NCBI GenBank assembly: GCA_023439545.1 | Contig: JAEXNT010000062.1 | Coordinates: forward strand, 1 to 64,000 | From: Bacillota bacterium | Lineage (GTDB): Bacteria; Bacillota; Clostridia; Acetivibrionales; DTU013 | DNA: 64,000 nt | Reading direction: 5' to 3' | Shown: piece after piece, positions 1-8,543 of the stretch | Layout of the letters: each line of letters opens with the position of its first letter | Position numbering within the stretch: position 1 is the stretch's first letter | Made by a program: the position numbers and the translations under genes | The notes under the pieces: model-generated | Databases searched by the model: none | What the model was told of the DNA's origin: nothing | What the model saw: only the letters and a program-made list of their open reading frames with translations

Positions 1-88
1 CACCCGAACACCCGAACACCCGAACACCCGAACACCCGAATACCCGAATACCCGAATAGCCAAATACCCGAACCCCCCAACACCCGAA
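1..88. repeat. Octamer tandem repeat
   Basis: About eleven copies of an 8-bp unit (CACCCGAA, later TACCCGAA) run from the window edge to about 88, with a few decayed copies near 57-80. The array may extend beyond the window. I see no gene in it. It is a simple-sequence satellite of the kind made by replication slippage. Confidence 0.85.
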
Positions 89-110
89 TACGAGTGATGT
101 CATTTACCCG

Positions 111-266
111 TCCGCCTCTTATTCAGACCACTGCGTGCAGAATACACCGTCCGCCTCTTATTCAGACCACTGCGTGCAGAATACCCCGTTCGCCTCTTAT
201 TCAGACCACTGCGTGCAGAATACCCCGTTCGCCCCTTATTCAGACCAATGTGTGCAGAATACTTCG
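111..266. repeat. 39-bp tandem repeat, four copies
   Basis: Four contiguous 39-bp units (111-149, 150-188, 189-227, 228-266) carry the core TTATTCAGACCACTGCGTGC; the last copy is the most diverged. The array ends just before the stop codon of the minus-strand transporter at 274. Because 39 is a multiple of 3, open frames cross it on the plus strand, but they have no ribosome binding site and no recognisable protein, so I treat it as non-coding. Confidence 0.85.
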
Positions 267-273
267 CCCGCCC

Positions 274-1197
274 CTACATGTACCTGTTCAGCAAAAAGAT
301 CAGCACAGACAGCGAGATCGGGCTGAGCAGCGTCGAGACCAGGACGTTCTGGGAGGCGTATTCGGGTTCGTTGTCGAACTCGCGCGCGAGAATCGCCGTG
401 TTTACGGCCGTGGGCGTCGCGACTCCGATTATCATCGCTTTTGCGAGGTCTCCCTGCACGCCCAGCAAAAGAACCAGGAGCAATCCCAGTGCGGGGGAGA
501 GGACCAGCCTGATGCTTGAGGACAGCAGGACGTCCTTGATGTTGATCTTTGCGGTTACCTCTGCAAGCTGCACTCCGAGCGTCAGCAGCGCTACGCCGAT
601 GAAGCCTGAGGAAAGATACCTGAGCGGCGCCAGTATCGGATTAGGCACGGTAAAACCGGTCAGCTTTACGATGACTACGATGGCGAGGACATAGATCGAG
701 GGCATGATAAGGACATTCTTCAATGCCTGCTTGTAAGAGGATTTTCCCGAGCTTGCCTGAAATACCCCGAAGGTGCTCGTCGTTATATTTTGCGTCAGCA
801 TGATGAATATCTGCGACGCTGTGGCGAGGGCGCTTCCCTTGAATACCAGGTCGATGAGCGGCAGTCCGTAATTTCCGCTGTTAAAGAACAGAAGCGTATT
901 GCAGAACGCCTTCTTCTTGCTGCGCGGGTACTTGTTGAGCCTGGACAGTATCTCGCCGAGCAGCAGCATGAATGCCTGAACCGCCATTATATAGGTTACC
1001 ACCTGGCCTACGAAGGCCATCGATACCTTTGCCTCATATATTTTCATGAACAGCACCGCAGGGATGAACAGGTAGATGTTGATGCGGGAAAAGGTGCGCG
1101 TATCCATCCTGAATTTCTTCTGAGCTGTGTAGCCGGCGGCGACGAGAAGGAAGATCGGAAGTATTGTGTTTGTTATGATGTATATAAAAGTGGACAA
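274..1197 (-). CDS. AEC-family (auxin efflux carrier type) transporter
   Basis: A polytopic inner-membrane protein of 307 aa resembling the AEC/MleP family of secondary carriers for organic acids or amino acids. About ten hydrophobic segments are visible in two halves around a hydrophilic middle, with the family-like NSGNYGLPL motif near residue 120 and a C-terminal PTAVNTAILA stretch that fits the second broken helix. I chose the TTG start at 1197 because GGGGG lies 6 nt upstream and translation there enters the first membrane helix directly; a longer frame to 1275 adds 26 non-hydrophobic residues. The gene stands alone, and the substrate cannot be read from the sequence. Confidence 0.8.
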   Translation of the reverse strand: MSTFIYIITNTILPIFLLVAAGYTAQKKFRMDTRTFSRINIYLFIPAVLFMKIYEAKVSMAFVGQVVTYIMAVQAFMLLLGEILSRLNKYPRSKKKAFCNTLLFFNSGNYGLPLIDLVFKGSALATASQIFIMLTQNITTSTFGVFQASSGKSSYKQALKNVLIMPSIYVLAIVVIVKLTGFTVPNPILAPLRYLSSGFIGVALLTLGVQLAEVTAKINIKDVLLSSSIRLVLSPALGLLLVLLLGVQGDLAKAMIIGVATPTAVNTAILAREFDNEPEYASQNVLVSTLLSPISLSVLIFLLNRYM

Positions 1198-1360
1198 CGG
1201 AAATCCCCCTGTATTTGCGGCCCACACGACGATCCGGAAAACTGTACCGACAGTCGGTTGACGTAAAACCGCCAAGTCGGAGAATCAGCTGAAGCAGGCC
1301 CTTGTCTTTGTGTATTTATCTGCTTATTGTAATACATTGACGGGGAATTGTAAAATGTAT

Positions 1361-1416
1361 TCGACGTGTGAATAATAGTCCGACGCGTGAATAATAGTTC
1401 GAGGTGTGAATAATGG
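1361..1416. repeat. 19-bp tandem repeat, three copies
   Basis: Three near-identical units of about 19 bp built on GTGTGAATAATAG lie at 1361-1378, 1379-1397 and 1398-1416, between the AEC transporter start and the end of the sensor kinase gene. No gene is apparent in this intergenic stretch. Confidence 0.75.
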
Positions 1417-1448
1417 TTCCCGGCTGCAACCGGGGATTGTGTATGCAA

Positions 1449-4220
1449 TCACTGATGATATATGTCCGAAAATTCTATTTTGATCATCTCTACTTTATTG
1501 AGAGAAGGTATTTTCTGTTTAGGTTGGCTGGACTGTTCGACTGTCCTGACCGGCAGGCGGACCCGGAACGTGCTGCCTTTTTCCACTTCGCTTTCTACGC
1601 TCACAGTCCCGCCGTGGAGGTCGACTATCGATTTCACGAGCGACAGGCCTATGCCGCTGCCTTCCGCGTTACGTGTCAGAGTTTTGTCCACCTGGTTGAA
1701 TCTTTCGAAAATTGCGTCCAGATATTTTTCCTCGATGCCTATTCCGGTATCCTGTACGGCTATTTCGACCTGGTCGGCAAGATCCGAGACGGAGACGGTT
1801 ATCGTTCCCTGAGGATTCGAAAACTTGATCGCATTTGAAATGAGGTTCAGCAGGATCCTTTCGATCTTGCCCGGATCGCAGGCAATGATCTTCTCTTCAG
1901 CGTTTGTATCGAACACTACGCTGAGTCCCTTGCCGCTGATGTATTCAGCGATCGACTGTACTATGTTTCCGACGATATTGACTATGTTTTCATTGGAAAG
2001 GTCGAGCTTGAAAAAGCCCGAATCGATCTTGGACAGATCCACTATGTTATTGATCAGCTTTGTGAACCTGTAGCAGTTTTGCTTGATTGTACGGACACTC
2101 TTGCAGATACTGTATTTGTTGGCGTCAAGAGCGTCCCTCTGTATGTAGAGCTCAAGGAGCTGAATTGTGCTGAAAATAACGTTCAGCGGCGTCTTGAGCT
2201 CGTGTGAGACGTTTGCAAAAACTTCGTCCTGTATTTTCAGCAGATCCTGCATTTCTTTTCTGGCCTTCATTTCCTGTGTAACGTCGTTGAATAACACAGC
2301 AATGGCTTCGGAACCGTTTACCTGCACTCTGAATGCATTCAAGCTGTACCAGCGGTTTATTTTCTTTGCCACGTTCACATATTGTATCGGCTCGCCTGTA
2401 AGGGCGACCTTGCCCAAAGCTTCAAGCCAGTAACCTTCAATTGCGGGATACAAGCTGCTTACCAGGCGGCCTACCGGATTTCTCAATCCCGTCAGCTTTT
2501 CGAAGGCGGCATTGACGTCCATGAATCTGAAATCGACCGGTTTATGCGCAGTGTCGTATATCAGCTCCATAACGCAAAGGCCTTCACACATCGACCTGAA
2601 CAGAGAATGATACTTGTTTTCGCTCTCCTGGAGGGCTAGTTCAGTACGCTTGCGTTCTGTTATATCATCGAAGGCGATAACTGCGGTGGTTATCCTTTCT
2701 TCAGAATCGAATATCGGAACCGAGCTCGCTACGATAGGCAACTGGCTGCCATCGGCCCTTTCGATGAGCATTTCCCTGTTGCGGACCTCAAGACCGTATG
2801 TCAGCGATTGGTAGACAGGCAGTTCTTCATATGGCAGATGCGAGCCATCCAGTTTCCTTATCTTTATCTTTTCAAGATGAGTTTTGAGCGAGCGTCCTGT
2901 AAAGTTGCACCCATATAGTTCGATAGCCCTGCGGTTCAAATAGGAGAACGTTTTGTCGCTTGCATTGACAAGCAGTATTCCGGATGGCATTACTTTCAGG
3001 ATCGCCTCCAGGTTCTTACGGTTGAGCTCGCTCTGTTCCTTGGTCTTTAACAGCGCCAGTTCGTCTTTCTTACGGTCTGTGATATCCCAGACTATACCTG
3101 ATAGATGGAGCTTTCCTGTTTCAGGGTCTCTTTTGGACGAGGCTCTTTCTTCGAGCCAGACTGTTTCTCCGTCGATGGGCCTGATGATCCTGTACTCGCA
3201 GTGCCAGCTTCCGCCTGTATCAACCGCGTTTCTGACCTGAGCGATATAACGGCTCTGATCATCGGAATGGATCAGCCGCAAGCCGGTTGCGCTGCTGTAT
3301 GTTGTTTTGCCGGGCTCAAGACCCAGAAGGTTTGAAGCTGTATCTGACAGTACGGCATGGTCAGTTTCGGGATCCCAATCCCAATATGCCATACGAGCGG
3401 CGTCCAATGCGGCCCCAAGCCTTTCGGCATATTGCCTCAGCAACTTCTCGTTCTGCTTCCGCTCTGTGATATCCTGAAACAGGACGCCTACAATGGCATC
3501 CCTCGTATTATCGATCAAATAAACGTAGCAGTCAAAATAACGGTTGAGCGTTCTCGCCCTGTATTCGAAATGCGCAGGCCCGTTATTGAGCTCGAGGCCA
3601 TTATAGATATTTATATAGTAATCGATTGGAAATTCGAGAATACTTCCCATCAACTCGCCCGCAGCTTGTCCGGTCAGATTCCTGTAGGCTATATTGGCTC
3701 CAAGGACGCGTATATCGGCAGGTGCGCCAAGTCCGTCATGAGTGATCTCAAGAATGCAGAAGCCTTCGTAGAGCATGTCGAATAACGCCCGGTAACAATC
3801 GACGCAGGTGTGCTGCGATTCTTCGTATTTTTGATCATTGGAGATTGCCAGAAAGGATAATGCCGCCCCCTGGAATTCGCCATTATTGTTCCTTACCGCC
3901 TTTGCGCGAACGTCGGTGTGGATTAACAAGCCGTTTCTGCAATGATATGCGGCACGCATACTGCAGGAGTCCTGTTCTGCCAAACGCTTCGCACATTCCC
4001 CCCATTCGAGGCCTGCTCCCGGCTGAGACTCGAATGCCGACGGCTTTATGATTACCTCGAGACGCTGCCCCAGCGCTTCCTTTTGCGACCAGCCGAACAT
4101 ACCTTCGGCTGCGTCGTTCCAGAAGGTTATAACAAGATCTTTATCGGTTGCTACAAGCGCATCATGAGTACATGAAAGCAACTGAGACAATTCTGTCATA
4201 GTCTGTTCATCAGGCTCCAT
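1449..4220 (-). CDS. Multi-PAS sensor histidine kinase
   Basis: A cytoplasmic sensor kinase of 923 aa with no membrane segment. About five PAS/PAC modules occupy roughly residues 10-640, several ending in the DITERK/DITDRK signature. A HisKA dimerisation domain follows with the phospho-acceptor in VSHELKTPLN (His near 672), then a HATPase domain with N box (NLISNAIKFS), G1 (DTGIGI) and G2 (GSGIGLSLV). There is no receiver domain and no adjacent response regulator, so it is an orphan kinase. The start at 4220 follows GGGAGA; a longer frame to 4301 lacks a ribosome binding site. Ligands of the PAS domains cannot be inferred. Confidence 0.9.
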   Translation of the reverse strand: MEPDEQTMTELSQLLSCTHDALVATDKDLVITFWNDAAEGMFGWSQKEALGQRLEVIIKPSAFESQPGAGLEWGECAKRLAEQDSCSMRAAYHCRNGLLIHTDVRAKAVRNNNGEFQGAALSFLAISNDQKYEESQHTCVDCYRALFDMLYEGFCILEITHDGLGAPADIRVLGANIAYRNLTGQAAGELMGSILEFPIDYYINIYNGLELNNGPAHFEYRARTLNRYFDCYVYLIDNTRDAIVGVLFQDITERKQNEKLLRQYAERLGAALDAARMAYWDWDPETDHAVLSDTASNLLGLEPGKTTYSSATGLRLIHSDDQSRYIAQVRNAVDTGGSWHCEYRIIRPIDGETVWLEERASSKRDPETGKLHLSGIVWDITDRKKDELALLKTKEQSELNRKNLEAILKVMPSGILLVNASDKTFSYLNRRAIELYGCNFTGRSLKTHLEKIKIRKLDGSHLPYEELPVYQSLTYGLEVRNREMLIERADGSQLPIVASSVPIFDSEERITTAVIAFDDITERKRTELALQESENKYHSLFRSMCEGLCVMELIYDTAHKPVDFRFMDVNAAFEKLTGLRNPVGRLVSSLYPAIEGYWLEALGKVALTGEPIQYVNVAKKINRWYSLNAFRVQVNGSEAIAVLFNDVTQEMKARKEMQDLLKIQDEVFANVSHELKTPLNVIFSTIQLLELYIQRDALDANKYSICKSVRTIKQNCYRFTKLINNIVDLSKIDSGFFKLDLSNENIVNIVGNIVQSIAEYISGKGLSVVFDTNAEEKIIACDPGKIERILLNLISNAIKFSNPQGTITVSVSDLADQVEIAVQDTGIGIEEKYLDAIFERFNQVDKTLTRNAEGSGIGLSLVKSIVDLHGGTVSVESEVEKGSTFRVRLPVRTVEQSSQPKQKIPSLNKVEMIKIEFSDIYHQ

Positions 4221-4392
4221 TTTCAGAATCTCCCGCCCGCCGCAAACGAGTTGGCATATAAACTGAACCGGACTCCGCGGTCGTGCAGGTAAACATTCCA
4301 CTGATCAGAAGTATTATACCATAAATGTAACGCGTTTACATAAAAACTTAATAAAACTCTATATATGACGCAGCAGCTTTAGTAATATTTGG

Positions 4393-4421
4393 TTGACTAA
4401 CTAACCCGCCTCAGATAATAT
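4393..4421 (+). promoter_or_regulatory. Promoter of the GH18 gene
   Basis: TTGACT at 4393-4398 and TAATAT at 4416-4421 are separated by 17 nt. This near-consensus vegetative promoter lies about 40 nt upstream of the GH18 start and its GGAGG site. Confidence 0.65.
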
Positions 4422-4459
4422 ATTGGTACAGACGTATATACAGGTGGAGGTATAAATAT

Positions 4460-5659
4460 ATGAAACCGAAATTGGTCGTGTATTATCCCAACTGGGCAAT
4501 ATACAGGAAAGCCGGCAAAAATAACGGTATCGGTGCGATCCCCTGGGACAGGGTATCGGTCATCAACCACGCGTTTTATTCAGTAGGAAGCGATTTCAGG
4601 ATCGCATCCACGGACAAATTCTCCGATGAAGACAAGCTGATGGAGCATTCGGAAGCGGCCGGCCCGAAAGGGCATATGGGTGAATATGCCTATTACAAGA
4701 CCAAGTATCCTGAGGTCAAGGTACAGATTTCCGTGGGAGGCTGGACCGAAGGCCGTTACTTTCATGATATGGCTAAAACGCCTGAGAGCAGATCGGTTTT
4801 TATCAAAAGTGTAACAGCGCTGTTGATAAAGTATCCTTTTATAGACGGGATAGATATAGATTGGGAGTTCCCGGGGATCGACAGGGAAGCGGACCCGAAG
4901 GACGTCAACGATAAAGGATGCCCGGGAGGTCCGGAGGATAAACTGAACTTTACTTCCCTGCTGCGTGAGCTCCGCGAGGCTTATGACGAAGGCGGCTTGA
5001 AGGACAAGCTGCTGACCGTGGCGGTTTCGGCGCTTTATGACGTTACGGAGCGGCAGGAGACTGACAGGTATGCGCAGTATCTTGACTGGATCAACGTGAT
5101 GACCTATGACATGCATTCGGCGCTGGAGGAGCATACAAACCACCATTCGCCTCTCTTTGCCAATCCCGTCGATCCTTCGCCCGCCACGCCGGTGGACAGG
5201 AAAAACAGGTACAATACCGACTATGTAATGAAATATTACAGGGATCATTACAATATTCCGGCAAGCAAGCTGAATATCGGCGCTCCGTACTATTCGCGCG
5301 GCTGGAAGGGCGTCGATCCCGACACCGGCGTCAACGGATTATTTGCCAGGGGAAAGGGCTCTCCCGTGGGCGACCTCGATTCGCCTGACAATCCTGCAGG
5401 CATAAATACTTTTGGCAGGATGAAGGAACTGGAGCAAACGCCGGGTTATGTCAAGTACAGGGATCCTGTCTCACGGACGCCGTGGCTGTACAACAGGGAT
5501 GAGAAAATAATGTACACGTACGAGGATGAGATCTCCGCCGCCGAAAGGTGCGATTATGTGCTGAAGAACGGCTTCGGAGGCATAATTGTATGGGAGATAA
5601 CCACCGATACCGAGGACCATTTACTGACTAATACTATCCATGACAGGCTCGGTTTGTAA
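4460..5659 (+). CDS. Glycoside hydrolase family 18 protein (chitinase-like)
   Basis: A 399-aa TIM-barrel glycosidase of family GH18, which hydrolyses beta-1,4-linked N-acetylglucosamine polymers or related glycans. The catalytic motif DGIDIDWEFPG (residues about 131-141) contains the full DxxDxDxE signature with the proton-donor Glu; ISVGGW and the MTYDMH segment of the substrate-assisted site are also present, and the C-terminal IIVWEI strand fits barrel closure. GGAGG lies 9 nt upstream of the ATG. There is no signal peptide, no lysin-motif and no carbohydrate-binding module, which is unusual for a secreted chitinase and suggests intracellular or spore-associated action (inference). Confidence 0.88.
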   Translation: MKPKLVVYYPNWAIYRKAGKNNGIGAIPWDRVSVINHAFYSVGSDFRIASTDKFSDEDKLMEHSEAAGPKGHMGEYAYYKTKYPEVKVQISVGGWTEGRYFHDMAKTPESRSVFIKSVTALLIKYPFIDGIDIDWEFPGIDREADPKDVNDKGCPGGPEDKLNFTSLLRELREAYDEGGLKDKLLTVAVSALYDVTERQETDRYAQYLDWINVMTYDMHSALEEHTNHHSPLFANPVDPSPATPVDRKNRYNTDYVMKYYRDHYNIPASKLNIGAPYYSRGWKGVDPDTGVNGLFARGKGSPVGDLDSPDNPAGINTFGRMKELEQTPGYVKYRDPVSRTPWLYNRDEKIMYTYEDEISAAERCDYVLKNGFGGIIVWEITTDTEDHLLTNTIHDRLGL

Positions 5660-5715
5660 AATACGGACGATATGGGAGGCCGGGATGCTCAGGCAGCCGG
5701 CGACTATCGCGTGTG

Positions 5716-5771
5716 AGGTCCATACGAGCGGCCCATTCCGCCTGTACTCACGTGGAAGGTCCATACGAGCG
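5716..5771. repeat. 41-bp-period direct repeat
   Basis: The segment AGGTCCATACGAGCG occurs at 5716 and again at 5757, 41 bp apart, with partly matching flanks. It lies between the convergent GH18 and small membrane protein genes. No gene is evident. Confidence 0.6.
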
Positions 5772-5773
5772 TC

Positions 5774-6148
5774 TTACGCAGCCTGTACCATGTACCACAC
5801 TATACCCGACAGTGTGATGAGGCCAAGTACGATGATGGATTTACTGATCTTGTCGGTTTTCCTTTTTTGCCTCATCATGTTCAGGATGAAGCCGAATATG
5901 CAGGTGGCCAGATTCAGCAGCAAAATATAGAACACGTATGACAGAAGAGTCGTGTCCCAGTTGCTCCTGACGGTTACTTTGTACAAGCGGTCGATGAAGT
6001 TTGCATGCTTTGGCTGCGCTTCTCCGGTAATGAGAAGCGCAATTATAATCAAAAACCAACTGATACCCGTCGCCCACCAGACGGCCTTTATGACTGCATC
6101 CGGCCCTTTGCGGCGTTCGGTGATGACTGCTCTTCTTTCTGTTTCCAT
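5774..6148 (-). CDS. Small membrane protein, unknown function
   Basis: A 124-aa protein with three predicted hydrophobic helices (about residues 25-45, 65-90 and 100-122), a charged N terminus and a basic loop RQKRKTDK before the last helix. I do not recognise a family. The ATG at 6148 is chosen because GGGGTGG sits 6 nt upstream. It is divergent from the two-component genes and could share their control region. No neighbour explains its role. Confidence 0.65.
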   Translation of the reverse strand: METERRAVITERRKGPDAVIKAVWWATGISWFLIIIALLITGEAQPKHANFIDRLYKVTVRSNWDTTLLSYVFYILLLNLATCIFGFILNMMRQKRKTDKISKSIIVLGLITLSGIVWYMVQAA

Positions 6149-6223
6149 ACATAACCACCCCATTTGATTATATGTAAATCTCCCATGGAAATCAACAGGG
6201 ACTTACCAAGACATATGGTCTTG

Positions 6224-6253
6224 TTGTGCAAATGCGTAAAAGCTTGATATAAT
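6224..6253 (+). promoter_or_regulatory. Extended -10 promoter of the two-component operon
   Basis: TGATATAAT at 6245-6253 is a perfect extended -10 element (TG-N-TATAAT); a weak -35 (TTGTGC at 6224-6229) sits 18 nt upstream. It would start transcripts near 6260, just ahead of the histidine kinase. Confidence 0.55.
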
Positions 6254-6271
6254 AAATAAGTTGACATAATT

Positions 6272-7489
6272 TTGATAAAAAGTGAAACGGGGGCGTTTCC
6301 CATCAAGTCTGAAAAGGTCAGAAATATTTTGAAATGGCTGAAATTATTCACCTATATCTCGGCTGCCGTGCTGCTGATGACGTATAACGCAGCGGACAAG
6401 CTAACATGGTTGATACCCGCCGTCCTCCTTCTCTCTTTTGTCGACTATTCAAGGGATTACTGGCTGGCGCCTTCCAATAGATCCCCATTGTTGCTTTGGG
6501 CAGGCATCGTGTTCGAGATGCTGCTTATCATATGTGTCGGGTACCTCGATACGAGCGACATTGTGATATTGTACTTTTTTGTTTTTATTTCATCCATCGT
6601 CATAAGTTATCCATTTACATATTCTATACCTCTCGCTGCCGTTTTCGTCCTGTCGGGTTTTTTGATCTATGCGGGCAGGAACGGTTTCAGGGACCTTATG
6701 GCTTCGGCGCTGTCGATGCTGTTCTCATACGGCATATCTACGGTGTTTGTTATGGGGATGAGCTATCTGGTCAAGCAGCAGATAAATGAAAAGGAGAAAT
6801 TGGCGCATATCAACGCCGAACTGGAGCTGGCCTACAAGAAACTGATGGAAAATTCAGCCGCTGCCAGGCGGCTTACGGTAGAGCAGGAGAGGACCAGGAT
6901 GGCCAGGGAGATCCACGATACGCTTGCCCATACTCTGACCAATCTGATCGTCCAGCTCGAAGCCTGTAAGATGCTGGCTTCCCTGGATCCCTCGCGGCTG
7001 CCTGTCGAACTCGAGAAAGCGCAGGAGCTCTCAAGAAGCGGTTTCAGCGACATAAAACGTTCGATAGCAGCTCTGAGGCCCCTGACCATGGAGGACAAAT
7101 CGCTCATTGCTTCCATTGATTCACTGATAAGCGAAGTCGCTGGAAATACGAAAGTAAGCATAAATTTTATAAATTCTCTCGAACATGACGTAAAGCTTGC
7201 GTCTCAGGCAGAGGTAGCGCTTTTCAGGGCAGTTCAGGAATGCGTCACAAACTCGATAAGGCATGGGCATGCTGATAAAATCGACATCACGCTTGAACGG
7301 GACAGTGATGTGATCCGTTTGTCCGTCGAGGATAACGGCGCAGGCTGCGCCAATATTAAAAAGGGTTACGGCTTGAAGGGCATGAGGGAAAGGATCGAAG
7401 GCCTGGAAGGAAGTGTCGGGTTTTCGAGCGAGTATGGCAGAGGATTCAGAACTGAGATATCGATACCTTGCGAGGTGGCAGAGATATGA
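6272..7489 (+). CDS. NarL-family sensor histidine kinase
   Basis: A membrane sensor kinase of up to 405 aa. Five or six hydrophobic segments fill residues about 20-170 with almost no extracytoplasmic domain, suggesting sensing within the membrane. A short coiled coil leads into a HisKA_3 domain with MAREIHDTLAHTLT (phospho-acceptor His near residue 215), and a HATPase_c domain shows QECVTNSIRHG, DNGAG and GYGLKGMRER. The start is uncertain: TTG at 6272 has no ribosome binding site, while TTG at 6329 has AAAAGG 11 nt upstream. Its stop overlaps the ATG of the response regulator (ATGA), so the two are translationally coupled. Confidence 0.88.
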   Translation: MIKSETGAFPIKSEKVRNILKWLKLFTYISAAVLLMTYNAADKLTWLIPAVLLLSFVDYSRDYWLAPSNRSPLLLWAGIVFEMLLIICVGYLDTSDIVILYFFVFISSIVISYPFTYSIPLAAVFVLSGFLIYAGRNGFRDLMASALSMLFSYGISTVFVMGMSYLVKQQINEKEKLAHINAELELAYKKLMENSAAARRLTVEQERTRMAREIHDTLAHTLTNLIVQLEACKMLASLDPSRLPVELEKAQELSRSGFSDIKRSIAALRPLTMEDKSLIASIDSLISEVAGNTKVSINFINSLEHDVKLASQAEVALFRAVQECVTNSIRHGHADKIDITLERDSDVIRLSVEDNGAGCANIKKGYGLKGMRERIEGLEGSVGFSSEYGRGFRTEISIPCEVAEI

Positions 7490-8334
7490 AAATCAGGATC
7501 ATGATAGCGGACGACCAGCGCCTGATGAGGGAAGGCCTGAGGACGATACTGGACCTTCAGGCGGATATGTCGGTGGTGCAGCTGGCTGAAAACGGAAGGG
7601 AAGCCCTCGATAATATTTTGTCAGCAACACCTGAAACAATACCGGAAGTGGTATTGATGGATATCCGCATGCCCGTCATGGACGGGGTCGAATGCACAAG
7701 GCTGATCAGACGGGAGTATCCCGCCATTAAAGTAATCATACTGACTACCTTTGACGATGACGAGTTCATAATAGAGGCTCTCAAAAACGGCGCGGCAGGT
7801 TACATTTTGAAAGATCTGTCGGCGGAGAAGCTTATCGGGTCGATACGCGACGTTTATGAGGGGAACTCCATAATGCAGCCGGAAATTGCGGCGAAGGTCA
7901 TTGCGCACATCGCCGGGGCGGGGGCTGCAGCGGCCGGGGCGGAGGGCAGGGCAATTCCGACGGATCAGGCAGCGCCGGTCAGGGATTGTGCAAAGCCTTC
8001 CGACGATCATGGAGGGCCGGTCAGGGACTGTGCAGGGCCTTCCATCGATCATGGAGGGCAGGTCAGGGATTGTGCAAAGCCTTCTATCGATCAGACGGCA
8101 GGGTATGAGGCGGAGGCGGCGTATTCGGACGATGAATTCGCGGATGGGCTTACCGAGCGCGAAAAAGACGTTCTCAGGCTGGTGGGGAAGGGCATGTCCA
8201 ATGTTGAGATATCACGGATACTCTATATCTCTGAGGGCACGGTCAAGAATTACATCAGCAATCTCTACGGAAAGCTTGGGATCAATGACCGCAGCAAGCT
8301 GACGCTTTATGCGGCAGGCAAGGGTTATAAGTGA
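7486..8334 (+). CDS. NarL/FixJ-family response regulator with expanded linker
   Basis: A 282-aa DNA-binding response regulator. The receiver domain covers residues 1-125 (DD near 9-10, phospho-acceptor Asp in VLMDIRMPVMDG, switch Thr in LTTFDDD, conserved Lys in ILKD). A LuxR-type helix-turn-helix lies at about 222-282 (LTEREKDVLRLV, VKNYISNLYGKLG). Members of this family are usually 210-220 aa; here about 70 extra residues form an Ala-rich linker followed by three copies of a 14-residue repeat. The start at 7486 overlaps the kinase stop. The regulon is unknown; the nearest downstream gene is the PAF-AH-like hydrolase. Confidence 0.9.
   Translation: MKIRIMIADDQRLMREGLRTILDLQADMSVVQLAENGREALDNILSATPETIPEVVLMDIRMPVMDGVECTRLIRREYPAIKVIILTTFDDDEFIIEALKNGAAGYILKDLSAEKLIGSIRDVYEGNSIMQPEIAAKVIAHIAGAGAAAAGAEGRAIPTDQAAPVRDCAKPSDDHGGPVRDCAGPSIDHGGQVRDCAKPSIDQTAGYEAEAAYSDDEFADGLTEREKDVLRLVGKGMSNVEISRILYISEGTVKNYISNLYGKLGINDRSKLTLYAAGKGYK
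7972..8097 (+). repeat. 42-bp in-frame repeat in response-regulator linker
   Basis: Three contiguous 42-bp units (7972-8013, 8014-8055, 8056-8097) encode variants of GPVRDCAKPSIDHG between the receiver and the helix-turn-helix. Each unit carries one cysteine. Confidence 0.85.
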
Positions 8335-8431
8335 TCAGGTTCTCTTTTCAGGCTTTGCAGAAGGGTGATACCGGTCGCGGCCCAATATAACGATGATACC
8401 GGTCCGCGTCCTGATATGGGACAGTAAAAAT

Positions 8432-8449
8432 ATATGACCCGGGTCATAT
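8432..8449. promoter_or_regulatory. 18-bp perfect palindrome, possible operator
   Basis: ATATGACCCGGGTCATAT is an uninterrupted perfect palindrome about 100 bp upstream of the hydrolase gene and 100 bp downstream of the response regulator. It lacks a loop and a T-run, so it fits a dimeric-protein binding site better than a terminator. The binding protein is unknown; the adjacent NarL-type regulator is one candidate. Confidence 0.45.
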
Positions 8450-8543
8450 GCGAAACAGCCTTATTTATTACCCGGGACAGATGTGCCAAACCTTCCCGCC
8501 ATGTACAATAGGTGCATCAGATCATTTCGGGAGGGTTTTTGTT

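Noticed and set aside
1..266. CRISPR array
   Set aside because: Units are contiguous with no unique spacers and no cas genes nearby.
94..519. Open frames across the 39-bp repeat array
   Set aside because: They exist because the unit is a multiple of 3; no ribosome binding site, no family, and they overlap the minus-strand transporter.
6088..6351. Minus-strand frame of 87 aa over the two-component promoter
   Set aside because: Covers the extended -10 promoter and the kinase start; no supporting signal.
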